Assembly: GCA_902805655.1 (NCBI GenBank)
Contig: CADCTF010000094.1
Span: 1-57,240 of the forward strand
Direction: 5' to 3'
Length of the DNA: 57,240 bases
Source of the DNA: an uncultured Acidimicrobiales bacterium
GTDB taxonomy: Bacteria; Actinomycetota; Acidimicrobiia; Acidimicrobiales; CADCTF01
Shown here: positions 48,945 to 57,240 of the stretch, piece by piece
How the letters are laid out: each line of letters opens with the position of its first letter
How positions within the stretch are numbered: the stretch's first letter is position 1
Program-made: the position numbers and the translations under genes
The notes under the pieces: model-generated
What the model saw: the letters and a program-made list of their open reading frames with translations, nothing else
What the model was told of the DNA's origin: nothing
Database searches by the model: none

Positions 48945-50837
48945 CTAGTCGGCCGACGCGGATTCCCACAGCAGGTCCCGAAGCCCGGATGCCCGGGCGA
49001 TCGGCCGCTCGACCGCCGCCCGTACCGCCGCTTCCGTCCCGACCAGCAAGAGCTCCTTCTGCGCCCGGGTGGCTGCGGTGTAGAGCAGCTCCCTCGTGAG
49101 GATCGGCGACGTCGGATCCGGTAGCAGCAGCGCGACTCGCTCGAACTGCGAACCCTGCGCCTTGTGCACGGTCATGGCGTGCACGGTCTCGACCCGGCCG
49201 AGCCGTTGCGGGCTCAGCTCCACCAGCTCCCCGCGACGCTCGAACGCCACCCGTAGCCCGCCCCCGACGCCGGAGGCCACGACGACGCCGGTATCGCCGT
49301 TGTAGAGCCGGAGCCCGTAGTCGTTCTCGGTGTAGAGCACCGGGCGGCCTGCGTACCACTCCCCCACGGCGGCGAAGCCGTCGACGCCCGCGGTGAGCCA
49401 CGCCTCCACCTGCGCCGTCCACCCACCCACCCCGTAAGGCCCGCGGCGATGGGCGCACAGCAGCCGGAAGCGACCGAGCGCGTCGAGCGCCGCCCGTCCG
49501 TCACCGTCCACGGCAGCGGCCACGAGCGGGCCACCGGCCTCGACGACGGTCTCCCGCACCGCCGGCAGGGACGCTCCCGCGGCGGCGTCCTCCTCGATCC
49601 ACCGGACATCGCGCGCCCCGGACCGCAGCACCTCCACCACCCGATCGGCGTCGCCGGACTGGATCGCCCGGGCGAGCGGCGCGATCGTGCCGGCGAAGCG
49701 GTGGACCCGGCGCAGCACGACGATGGCATCGGCGACGCCCGCTCCATCGGCGGCGCCCTCCGCATCCGACGCCGGCCCGACGATGTCGCCGAGCACGGCC
49801 CCCGCCTCCACCGACGCCAGCTGCTCCGGGTCGCCGACGAGCACCAGCCGGGCCGTCGGACGCACCGCCTCGAGCAGCCGGGCCATCAACGTGAGCGACA
49901 CCATCGACGTCTCGTCGACGATCACCACGTCGTGGGGCAGGCGGTTGAACCGGTCGTGACGAAAGCGGGCCCGGTTGCCCGGCTTCCAACCCAGCAGTCG
50001 ATGGAGCGTGGACGCCGACGACTCGAGCAACCGGCCCCGCAGCGCGGGCGACACCGGCATGTCCCGAGCCGCCTCGTGCACCGCTTCCTCGAGCCGGGCC
50101 GCCGCCTTGCCGGTCGGCGCCACCAGGGCCACGAGTGGCGCCCGCCCGGTGGCCTCGGCCTGCTCGTGCAGCAACGCGAGGATCCGCGCGACGGTCGTCG
50201 TCTTCCCCGTGCCGGGTCCGCCGGCCACCACCGTCAGGTGCCGCCGCACCGCCGTCTCCGCGGCTCGGCGCTGCAGGTCGTCGGCCGTGGCTCCGCCGAA
50301 CAACCGGGACAAGCCGGCGGCGAGGCGATCGTCGTCGACACCAGCGACGGGAGCCCGGGCGCGGGACGCCAGGTCCCGCGCCACCTGCCGCTCCTCCCGC
50401 CAGTACCGGTCGAGGTAGAGGCGCGGGCCCTCGAGCCGAAGCGGCCGGTCCTCGCCGCCGGCCGCCACGACGAGAGGGCTCGCCGCCACCGCCGCAACCC
50501 ACTCGTCCGGCTCGGGCCAGGCCAGCACCGAAAGGTCCACCGCCGCGTCACCCTCGACGACGACACTCGCGCCGATCCCGAGGAGGTCGACGCAGACGTG
50601 ACCGAGGCGCGGCCCGCGCACGGCGAACGCCGCGGCGAGCAGCACCCGCTCGTCGGTCTCGCCGCACAGCCGGCCGAGCTGGAGAGCGACGTGGACATCG
50701 GCCGCCACGAGCGCACCGGCGTCGTTGAACTCCCGGAGCAGCCCGGTGGCCGAGCGGACGAAGCGGACGTCGAACGGGTCCACCTCGTCCATCGCCGCCA
50801 TCACACCGGACCCTGCGGCCGGGTCGAGAACGGTCAC
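48945..50837 (-). CDS. recD: RecBCD enzyme subunit RecD (5'-3' helicase)
   Basis: RecD is the faster helicase motor of RecBCD in double-strand-break repair. The 630-residue protein has Walker A GGPGTGKTTT (206-215), motif II VIVDETSMV, motif III LVGDPEQLASVEAGAVLGD, and the C-terminal motif V/VI segments VHKAQGSQFERV and YTAATRAQ. GTG at 50837 is the start: it overlaps the recB stop in GTGA, whereas the open frame further upstream is a shadow of recB. It ends the recC-recB-recD operon, convergent with the GH43 gene. Confidence 0.93.
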   Translation of the reverse strand: MTVLDPAAGSGVMAAMDEVDPFDVRFVRSATGLLREFNDAGALVAADVHVALQLGRLCGETDERVLLAAAFAVRGPRLGHVCVDLLGIGASVVVEGDAAVDLSVLAWPEPDEWVAAVAASPLVVAAGGEDRPLRLEGPRLYLDRYWREERQVARDLASRARAPVAGVDDDRLAAGLSRLFGGATADDLQRRAAETAVRRHLTVVAGGPGTGKTTTVARILALLHEQAEATGRAPLVALVAPTGKAAARLEEAVHEAARDMPVSPALRGRLLESSASTLHRLLGWKPGNRARFRHDRFNRLPHDVVIVDETSMVSLTLMARLLEAVRPTARLVLVGDPEQLASVEAGAVLGDIVGPASDAEGAADGAGVADAIVVLRRVHRFAGTIAPLARAIQSGDADRVVEVLRSGARDVRWIEEDAAAGASLPAVRETVVEAGGPLVAAAVDGDGRAALDALGRFRLLCAHRRGPYGVGGWTAQVEAWLTAGVDGFAAVGEWYAGRPVLYTENDYGLRLYNGDTGVVVASGVGGGLRVAFERRGELVELSPQRLGRVETVHAMTVHKAQGSQFERVALLLPDPTSPILTRELLYTAATRAQKELLLVGTEAAVRAAVERPIARASGLRDLLWESASAD

Positions 50838-53800
50838 GCCGTCACCCCGGTCCGCCCGGACTCCCCGCGATCGAAGAGGTCGCTCAACGCCTCGACCAGC
50901 GCCGCCGGCGGCCGCCAGGAGAACACCCCGCACCGGTGGCCGTCCACCACCGGTGTCTCGGCACCGATCATGCCCCGCACGAACAGGTACAGGATCCCGG
51001 CCAGGTGCTCGTCGGGCGAGTACCCGGGAAGCCGCCACCGCAGGTACCGGTGCAGTGCCACCGTGTAGAGCAGTGCCTGCAGCGGATAGTGCGACCGGAA
51101 CATGGCGTCGAGCACGGCCTCGGGGCGGTAGTGCCAGGCCGTCAGGTCCTCCCCCGCCGGCGCCAGGCGGTTCGTCTTGTAGTCGACGACCGCGTAGCGC
51201 CCGGCGGGCGTCCTGAAGATGAGGTCGATCGACCCGGTCAGGTAGCCCCGCACATCCGCAGCCAGCACCGGATCGGCGAGGTGCGACGCATACGGGCGCA
51301 TCGGGTCGTCGGCTGGCAGGTGCGACGTCAGCAGCGAGCCGATGGCCGCCACCGTCAGCACCGACGTCGGCGTGTCGCCGCCGACGAGCGGCAGCTCGAA
51401 GGTCAGCTCGTCGACCCGGTCGCGTCGCCCGATGTCGCGTAGCCGGAGCCCGTCGACCAGTGGGCCGAGCGGCGTCTCGACGGCCGCCCGCAACCCGTTC
51501 AGCACGGCGGACCGGTCGCCGAGGTACACCGCACCGCGGGTCGCCTCCGCCTCGAAGGCCGACACCAGCGAAGCGTCGAGCTCCGACGAAGCGAAGTCGC
51601 ATCGCTCGAACACCCCGTGGACGAACGTCCCCACCTCGGCCCCGGCCCGCATCACGGCCAGTGGAACCGGGATCGCGCGCATCGACGACGCCGCGTCGAC
51701 GCCGTCCACCGCCGCCGTCACTGCCGTCTCACCGTCCGCCGCCAGGGGCGCCTCGTCTTCCACCAGATCGTCCTCGGGCTCGCTCGCGACGGGAGTGGCG
51801 GGCATCTCGTGGACCGCCGCGGTCAGCGCCGAGTACGACGTCCGCCGCCACGTCGGGTCCAGTGTCCGGTCGAACGGCGCCACCACCAGAGACGACGCCT
51901 CCACTGCCGCCGCCGACCCGTCGCCCGCCCACCGATGCGAGCACCCGCCGTCGACCCGCTCGACCGCGATGCAACCCTTGGGGGTAGCCGACGCCAGCTC
52001 CTCCAGACGGGTCACGGCGTCGGCGTCTGCCGGCACCTTCCCTGTGAGCGGCACCGATCCGTCCTCGCTCCGCCCGAAAAGCAACCGGCACAGGCTCGAG
52101 TGGTCCGCGGATCCGGTCGGAGCCCACCACAGCACGGCTTGGTGCTTCGCCCGCGTCAACGCCACGTAGAGGAGCCGCAGCTCCTCACCGCGCACCTCGG
52201 TCAGACGACGTCGGATCCCGTCCGCATCACGGTTCCCGCTGACGTCGACCGTCCGCCGGTCACCGGCAGCCGGATCATGGAACAGCGGCGGGTCCCGGTT
52301 GTCGATGTAGCCGGCGCTCCACAGGTACGGGCAGTAGACGATCGGGAACTCGAGACCCTTGCTGCGAAACACGGTCAGCACCTGCACCGCCTCGGCATCG
52401 GACTCCAAGCGGCGGGTGCGGTCCTCGACCGCCGCCTCGTCGTCCGCCTCGTCCATGCGGGTGTGCAGCCACGCGGCCAGCGCGCTGGCCCCGAGCTGCT
52501 CGGCCTGCGCCACCTCGTGCAGCAGCTGCGCGATGTGCCGGAGGTCGGTCAGCTTCCGCTCCCCCCGTCGCTCGGCCAGCAGCCGCTCGGCCAGGTGGCG
52601 GCGGGCGGCGAGCTCTAACAGCGCAGCGACACCACGGCGGCGCAGCACCCCTGCCCATCGGTGCAGGCGGGCGTGCACCGTCTCCCAGTCCTCGTCCGTG
52701 GCCGCGGCGACCTGGTCCGCCGTCCACCCCAGGAACGAGGTGAGCGCCACCGATCGCACGGCACCCTGGGCTGACGGACGCTCGAGCGCCTGGAGCAGCC
52801 GGAACCAGTCCTGCGCCGCAGCGGTGGCGAAGACGCTCCCGGCCCCGTTGACCACCGCTGGCACGCCGACGGCGTCGAGCGCGTGCTGCACGGCCAGCGC
52901 GTCCGTGTTCCGCTGCACCAGCACGGCCACATGACCCGGCCGCACCCGCCCCTCCCCTTCGATCGTCGCCCCCGAATCCAGGAGCCGCACGACGTCACTG
53001 GCCAGATCGGTGGCTATCACCGCCCGGGCCGCGTCCGTCTGCAAGACCTTCGCCCTGGGCGTCAGCGGCGCCAGCCCGTCCGACCGGTGGAAGACCCGGA
53101 GCCGGAGCGCATCGACGACGGGCGCGTCCACCAGGCGCCGTGCGTCGCCGGCCGCCGCCCGCACCTTCCGGTAGACGATGCCCGCGTGGCCGAGTGCGGC
53201 CTCGTCGAACACGGCGTCGAACGCGTCGAGCAGGGCCTGGTCGCTTCGCCAATTCATGTCGAGCGTCGCCCGCCGCCCGGCCAACGCGGCCGCATCGAGG
53301 TAGGAGTAGACGTCGGCGCCTCGGAAGGCGTAGATCGCCTGCTTCGGGTCGCCGATGAGCACGAGCGTGGCATCGGCGCCGTCGTCGACGAAGGCGCGCC
53401 GGAGGATCTGCCACTGCACCGGGTCGGTGTCCTGGAACTCGTCGACGAGCGCCACCCGGTACCGCGCCCCCAACCGAGCGCAGGCGAGGTCGCCACGCAC
53501 CGGGTCGAGCAACGTGTCCCGCAGACGGGTGAGCAGGTCGTCGAACGTGACCGCGCCCGCGGCCCGACGACGCCGTTGCACCTCGTCCCGCACGGCGACG
53601 GCGAAGCTCCGCCGGACGTCGGCCTCGGCTCGGCCAGTGACCGGCGGATGGATGGCAACGTCGGGGTTGGCCACGACCTGCTTGGCGATGCGGCGCGCGT
53701 CGCCGAGGGAGAAGGCCGTGGCGATGCCCCGACCGAACTTCCGGACGTAGAAGTCGGCGACCACCTCCTCGATGAGGTCACGCGGGTCCTCGACGAACGT

Positions 53801-54238
53801 GGCGTCGCGGTCAGCGTCGCCCGCCACGCCGAGCCCGGTCAGCACCCGCTGGCAGAAGGCATGGGTCGTGTCGATCGTCGCCGCCTCGAAGTTGGCGAGG
53901 GCGCCCCGCAACCGGTCGCGCCGGGACCGTACCTCGGCCGGGGGCACGGCGGCCAGCAGCTCCACCAACCGGTCCGGCGTCGTCGCCTCACCGTCCAGGA
54001 CGCGGCTCAGGGCGGCCTCGGCCGTGACCATCCGCTCCCGCACCCGGTGGCGCAGCTCGCCCGTCGCCATGCGGGTGAAGGTGATGAGCAGCAGCTGCTC
54101 GAGCGGGACGACACCTTCGGCCACGTAGCGGGTGGCGAGGGCGGCGATCGTGAACGTCTTGCCCGTGCCGGCGCTGGCCTCGAGCACGGTCACGCCGGAG
54201 GGCAAGGGGCCGCAGACGTCGAAGGCGGCGTCGGTCAC
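50834..54238 (-). CDS. recB: RecBCD enzyme subunit RecB (helicase-nuclease)
   Basis: RecB supplies the 3'-5' helicase and the single nuclease domain of RecBCD. The 1134-residue protein has Walker A ASAGTGKTFT near residue 20, the UvrD-type motifs LVDEFQDTDPVQW, GDPKQAIYAFRGADVYSYL, VLTVFRSKGLEFPIVYCPY and LYVALTRAKHQAV, and the C-terminal nuclease site GSIDLIFRTPAGRYAVVDYKTN (about 1001-1022) with its Asp and Lys. GTG 54238 starts inside the recC stop codon (GTGA overlap). Length is normal for actinobacterial RecB. All active-site motifs look intact. Confidence 0.95.
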   Translation of the reverse strand: MTDAAFDVCGPLPSGVTVLEASAGTGKTFTIAALATRYVAEGVVPLEQLLLITFTRMATGELRHRVRERMVTAEAALSRVLDGEATTPDRLVELLAAVPPAEVRSRRDRLRGALANFEAATIDTTHAFCQRVLTGLGVAGDADRDATFVEDPRDLIEEVVADFYVRKFGRGIATAFSLGDARRIAKQVVANPDVAIHPPVTGRAEADVRRSFAVAVRDEVQRRRRAAGAVTFDDLLTRLRDTLLDPVRGDLACARLGARYRVALVDEFQDTDPVQWQILRRAFVDDGADATLVLIGDPKQAIYAFRGADVYSYLDAAALAGRRATLDMNWRSDQALLDAFDAVFDEAALGHAGIVYRKVRAAAGDARRLVDAPVVDALRLRVFHRSDGLAPLTPRAKVLQTDAARAVIATDLASDVVRLLDSGATIEGEGRVRPGHVAVLVQRNTDALAVQHALDAVGVPAVVNGAGSVFATAAAQDWFRLLQALERPSAQGAVRSVALTSFLGWTADQVAAATDEDWETVHARLHRWAGVLRRRGVAALLELAARRHLAERLLAERRGERKLTDLRHIAQLLHEVAQAEQLGASALAAWLHTRMDEADDEAAVEDRTRRLESDAEAVQVLTVFRSKGLEFPIVYCPYLWSAGYIDNRDPPLFHDPAAGDRRTVDVSGNRDADGIRRRLTEVRGEELRLLYVALTRAKHQAVLWWAPTGSADHSSLCRLLFGRSEDGSVPLTGKVPADADAVTRLEELASATPKGCIAVERVDGGCSHRWAGDGSAAAVEASSLVVAPFDRTLDPTWRRTSYSALTAAVHEMPATPVASEPEDDLVEDEAPLAADGETAVTAAVDGVDAASSMRAIPVPLAVMRAGAEVGTFVHGVFERCDFASSELDASLVSAFEAEATRGAVYLGDRSAVLNGLRAAVETPLGPLVDGLRLRDIGRRDRVDELTFELPLVGGDTPTSVLTVAAIGSLLTSHLPADDPMRPYASHLADPVLAADVRGYLTGSIDLIFRTPAGRYAVVDYKTNRLAPAGEDLTAWHYRPEAVLDAMFRSHYPLQALLYTVALHRYLRWRLPGYSPDEHLAGILYLFVRGMIGAETPVVDGHRCGVFSWRPPAALVEALSDLFDRGESGRTGVTA

Positions 54239-57200
54239 TTCCGGTGCTCCAGGTGCTCGTGGTCGAGGAGGCCGTTCCAGAACCGCAGGGCGTACCGGCC
54301 GAACCGGCTCTTCTCGCCGACGGCCCATCCATTGCCGTCCTCGCCTGCGCAGGGCTCCGCCGCCAGCAGATCGTGGAAGTCGACCTGACTGCCGTAGACG
54401 AGGACGTGCTCGGCGTCAGCGTCCTCGCCGGCGAACAGGTCGCCGGCCCATACGTTCGCGGCCGCGGCAGCCGCATCGCCACCGTCACGCACGGCCTCGG
54501 CGTAGGCCGCGGACGTCGCGCAGGCGATGGGGAGCGGCTCGCACATCCCCCGGTCGTACAGGGCCACCAGCTCGTGGAGGTGCCGGCGGGCCTCGCCCTC
54601 ATCCGCAGGGGCGAACGTCGAGACGGCCGTCTTCCGGTTGGGCTTGCCGCTGCGAGCGATGGCGACCACCTCGAGCCCGTCACCCGGCCGCCCCGCCGCC
54701 AGCACCAGCGACCGGACCCACGCCTCGGCCCGGTACCTCGGCTTGACCGTCGAGTAGGTGACGCTGCGGACGACCGACCCGAGCACACCGGGGACGGTGC
54801 CGACCAGAATGCGCCCGTCGTCGAGGGTCACCGCCACCTCGACCGAGTCCACCTCCCCCATGGCCACCTTCTCCACCTCGGCCACCAGGCACTCGACGTT
54901 CTCGGCGATCGGCTCGTAGGCCGGCCACGCCAGGCCGTCGGGCGGGAGGTCGCCGCGGGAGCACTCGGCCGCCAGGCACTCCTCCGGGCTGACCCCCGCC
55001 AGCCGCGCCGCGAGCACCCGCTCGCCCACGGCCCACTTCTGTAGCCCGTCGAGCTCGACGGGCATGGCGTCGAGCATGTCTTCCGTGAAGTCGCCGAGCG
55101 AGAGGCCCAGCCGCTGGCGGAGGAAGGCGCGCACCGGGTGCTGCACGAACTTGACCAACGAGTCGAGCTCGATGACGGGCGACGGGGCCAACGGCGGGAG
55201 CGGCCCGAGGAGGAAAGGCGCGGGTGCCTTCCGGTCGCGTGCCAGTGACCGGGCGCCATGCAGCGTGACCGGGTCGAAGCTCCAGGCACCGTCGCCCGTG
55301 AGCCGGCGGGGCTCGAAGTTGCGGGGGTCGAAGGGCTGCAGCGGGTGGTGGACGACGACGTGATCCCTAGCCGCGGCGCCGATGGCGTCGAGGAGCTCCC
55401 CGACGGGCACGGCCGGCGCCAGCTCGGCGTTCGTCCGCTCGTCGTGCCCGCTGTAGGTGACGACGAGGGTCTCGGTCGCGGCCAGCAGCGCGTCGAGGAG
55501 GAGCTGGCGGTCCTCGCTGCGCCCGTCGCCGTCACCGACGAAGGGGTCGGCGGCCACGAGGTCGTCGCCGTCGCGCTCGGTGCGCCGGGGGAAGGCCTGG
55601 TCGTCGAGCCCCAGGAGGCAGACGACGCGGTGCGGCACCGACCGCATGGGGACGAGGCTGCAGAACGTCAGCTGACCGGTGCGGAAGTTGGCCCGCGTCG
55701 GTTGACCCCGCAGCCGGTCGGCGAGGAGGGCTCGGACGTCGGCGAGCTCCAGCGCCACCGCGCTGCCCCCGCCGGCCGTGGCCGCCTCGCCCGCCACCTC
55801 GTCGAGGATGCGCTGGAGCTGGCTCCGTTGCCACGCGTCGCGCTCGCGGGTGGCGAACAGGGCGTCCGCCGCGTCGGCGATCGCTGCCGCCCACGCGGTG
55901 ATGGTGCGACCGGTCGACAGGGAGCTGATGGCCGTGTCCAGCCGGTCGATCAGCTCGGCGAAGCGCCCGGCCAGGTCGATGGCGCCGCTCTCCACGTCGT
56001 CGAGGGGAAGCACCGACTCCACGAGGCGCTGGTCCTCCTCGGCCATCGTCACACCGAGCAGCACCCGGCCGATCCCGGCCCGCCACGTGTTCTGCTCGAC
56101 GTTGGCCAGCTTGTAGGGGCGACGGTGCTCGCCGTGCAGCCCCCATCGGATCGCGGTCGACGACACCCAGTGGCCGATCCGCTCGAGGTCGTCGTCGTCG
56201 AGCTGGAACCGCCGCCGCACGGGCTCCTGCGCTGCGAAGTCGAGCACCTGGGTCGCGGTCACGCGCGCGTCGGCCAGCTCGAGCAGGGCCGACAGCGCGC
56301 TCAGCACCGGGTTGGTCTGGCGCAGCGAGCGGTCGGCCAGCCGAACCCGCAGCTGGGTCGGCCCGGCCATGTCGTCACCGCTGCCGTCGCTGCCCGCCTC
56401 GTCCTCCTCGTCGGCGCCGACGCCGAAGGTGGCGTGGATGAGCGAGGCGAACGCCTCGATGTCCGGGCACATCACGATCACGTCCCGCGGCTCGAGCGTC
56501 GGATCGTCAGCCAAGAGGTGGAGGATGGCGTCCCGCACCACCTCGACCTGCCGGGCCCGACCGTGGCAGGCGTGCACCTGCAGGCTCCGGTCGGCCCTGT
56601 CGATGCCGGCGCCGAGGTCGACGGACGGATCGTCCTCCCGCACGGCCTGCTGCAGCCGCCCGAGGAGAGTGTTCAACCGGGGAGCCGGCGCGGCCCGGTG
56701 GTCCACGATGACCTCGTCGTCGGCGCCCGCCATCAGCACGAGCTGCATCTCCCGGGCGTCGCGTGCCCACGAGCGCAGCAGCGGATGCCGGGCGATGCCG
56801 GCGGTCGGATCGGCCGCCCGCCGCACGATCGGCGTGTCGGTGCCGGCGCTCGCGACCTGGTCCCACAGCACCGGCGACGGGTGCAGCAGGAACAGGTGCA
56901 CCTCACGGTGCACCGCCAGGGCCCGCAGCACGTCGAGGTAGCTGGCAGGCAGTCGCGTGAGCCCGAACACGGACATCCGCTCCGGAAGCTCGACCAGCCC
57001 CGGGTCGCGAACCAACGACGCACATGATGCTTCCAGCCGCTCGGCCGGGCTACTGGAGCCGATCCGGGCCCGCAGCCGCCGCCAGAGCTCCGCCTGCCAG
57101 ATGCTGGTCGGCGGCAGTGACTCGCCGTCCGCCGCCACGTCGGCTCCTGCGCCCCAAGATCGCACCATGGCCGGCCGGTGCACCCCGTAGCGGTCGAACA

Positions 57201-57240
57201 GATCGGCTAGATGCCGGGCCGTGCTGAACCGCATCGACCC
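54235..57240 (-). CDS. recC: RecBCD enzyme subunit RecC, N-terminus beyond the window
   Basis: RecC is the inactive helicase/nuclease-fold subunit that scans for Chi and splits the duplex. About 1001 residues are visible, from RFSTARHLADLFDRYGVHRPAMVRSW to the end HLEHRK. Recognisable parts are MSVFGLTRLPASYLDVLRALAVHREVHLFLLHPSP, VIVMCPDIEAFASLIHATFG, LADRSLRQTNPVLSALSALLELADARVTATQVLDFAAQEPVRRRF and VCLLGLDDQAFPRR. The ATG at 57234 is internal: the region that normally precedes RFSTARHLADL (about 100 residues) lies outside the window, and the frame is open at its edge. It overlaps recB by 4 nt. Confidence 0.92.
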   Translation of the reverse strand, partial: GSMRFSTARHLADLFDRYGVHRPAMVRSWGAGADVAADGESLPPTSIWQAELWRRLRARIGSSSPAERLEASCASLVRDPGLVELPERMSVFGLTRLPASYLDVLRALAVHREVHLFLLHPSPVLWDQVASAGTDTPIVRRAADPTAGIARHPLLRSWARDAREMQLVLMAGADDEVIVDHRAAPAPRLNTLLGRLQQAVREDDPSVDLGAGIDRADRSLQVHACHGRARQVEVVRDAILHLLADDPTLEPRDVIVMCPDIEAFASLIHATFGVGADEEDEAGSDGSGDDMAGPTQLRVRLADRSLRQTNPVLSALSALLELADARVTATQVLDFAAQEPVRRRFQLDDDDLERIGHWVSSTAIRWGLHGEHRRPYKLANVEQNTWRAGIGRVLLGVTMAEEDQRLVESVLPLDDVESGAIDLAGRFAELIDRLDTAISSLSTGRTITAWAAAIADAADALFATRERDAWQRSQLQRILDEVAGEAATAGGGSAVALELADVRALLADRLRGQPTRANFRTGQLTFCSLVPMRSVPHRVVCLLGLDDQAFPRRTERDGDDLVAADPFVGDGDGRSEDRQLLLDALLAATETLVVTYSGHDERTNAELAPAVPVGELLDAIGAAARDHVVVHHPLQPFDPRNFEPRRLTGDGAWSFDPVTLHGARSLARDRKAPAPFLLGPLPPLAPSPVIELDSLVKFVQHPVRAFLRQRLGLSLGDFTEDMLDAMPVELDGLQKWAVGERVLAARLAGVSPEECLAAECSRGDLPPDGLAWPAYEPIAENVECLVAEVEKVAMGEVDSVEVAVTLDDGRILVGTVPGVLGSVVRSVTYSTVKPRYRAEAWVRSLVLAAGRPGDGLEVVAIARSGKPNRKTAVSTFAPADEGEARRHLHELVALYDRGMCEPLPIACATSAAYAEAVRDGGDAAAAAANVWAGDLFAGEDADAEHVLVYGSQVDFHDLLAAEPCAGEDGNGWAVGEKSRFGRYALRFWNGLLDHEHLEHRK

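Noticed and set aside
1-57240. CRISPR array, insertion sequences, prophage or rRNA genes
   Set aside because: No evenly spaced repeats, transposase, integrase or phage structural motif, and no rRNA or complete tRNA signature were seen on either strand.

Overview
The window is a gene-dense, very GC-rich bacterial chromosome segment. Mycothiol synthase (mshD), a complete-looking late menaquinone pathway, two F420-type (LLM) oxidoreductases, a SARP regulator, many GTG starts and frequent 1-4 nt gene overlaps point to Actinomycetota. The leaderless promoter style, gene content and CoA-ester metabolism would fit class Acidimicrobiia, but that placement is inference; no rRNA or tRNA is present to confirm it.

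Layout. 1-267: start of an unidentified leftward gene behind a strong promoter carrying a LexA-like palindrome. 268-8.8 kb: serine hydrolase, nth, mshD, a VIT-family transporter, rlmN, a membrane protein, an acyl-CoA synthetase, two tiny Cys-rich proteins, an aldo/keto reductase and a HAD hydrolase. 8.8-13.6 kb: unknown protein, M18 aminopeptidase, LLM oxidoreductase, alpha/beta hydrolase, class-C-type hydrolase. 13.65-22.85 kb: menaquinone locus menG-menF, (M15 peptidase and SDR inserted), menD/menH, menA, menB/menE; menC and a DHNA-CoA thioesterase are not in the window. 22.9-26.2 kb: TetR, SDR, monoacylglycerol-lipase-like hydrolase, and a divergent cadI/arsR metalloid-response pair with a visible operator. 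26.2-28.9 kb: an RsbW-like ATPase coupled to an unknown protein, a secreted GH43 lipoprotein, and the frameshifted stump of a membrane cupredoxin-type gene. 28.9-32.2 kb: MaoC dehydratase plus two class III CoA-transferases, overlapping by 4 nt each. 32.2-39.6 kb: broken AraC regulator, DUF4389 membrane protein, small protein, AfsR-like SARP regulator and an MMPL transporter, closed by a strong hairpin. 39.6-44.4 kb: AtuA-like protein, enoyl-CoA hydratase, LLM oxidoreductase, MFS transporter. 44.4-48.9 kb: MBL hydrolase, acyl-CoA dehydrogenase, then an overlapping NIF3-like/GH43 pair. 48.9 kb to the end: recC (5' end cut by the window), recB and recD, leftward and overlapping by 4 nt.

The most distinctive general signal is a recurrent -10 hexamer (often exactly TACGGT) ending 5-8 nt before start codons that lack a Shine-Dalgarno sequence, which predicts widespread leaderless transcription. 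The most unusual gene-level item is the NIF3-like/GH43 pair (46741-48907): a cytoplasmic GH43 with an extra N-terminal region and a helical insertion of about 100 residues, translationally coupled to a divergent NIF3 protein. Two genes look broken by frameshift (a cupredoxin-type stump at 28.6 kb and an AraC regulator at 32.5 kb). No CRISPR array, insertion sequence, prophage, tRNA or rRNA was seen.
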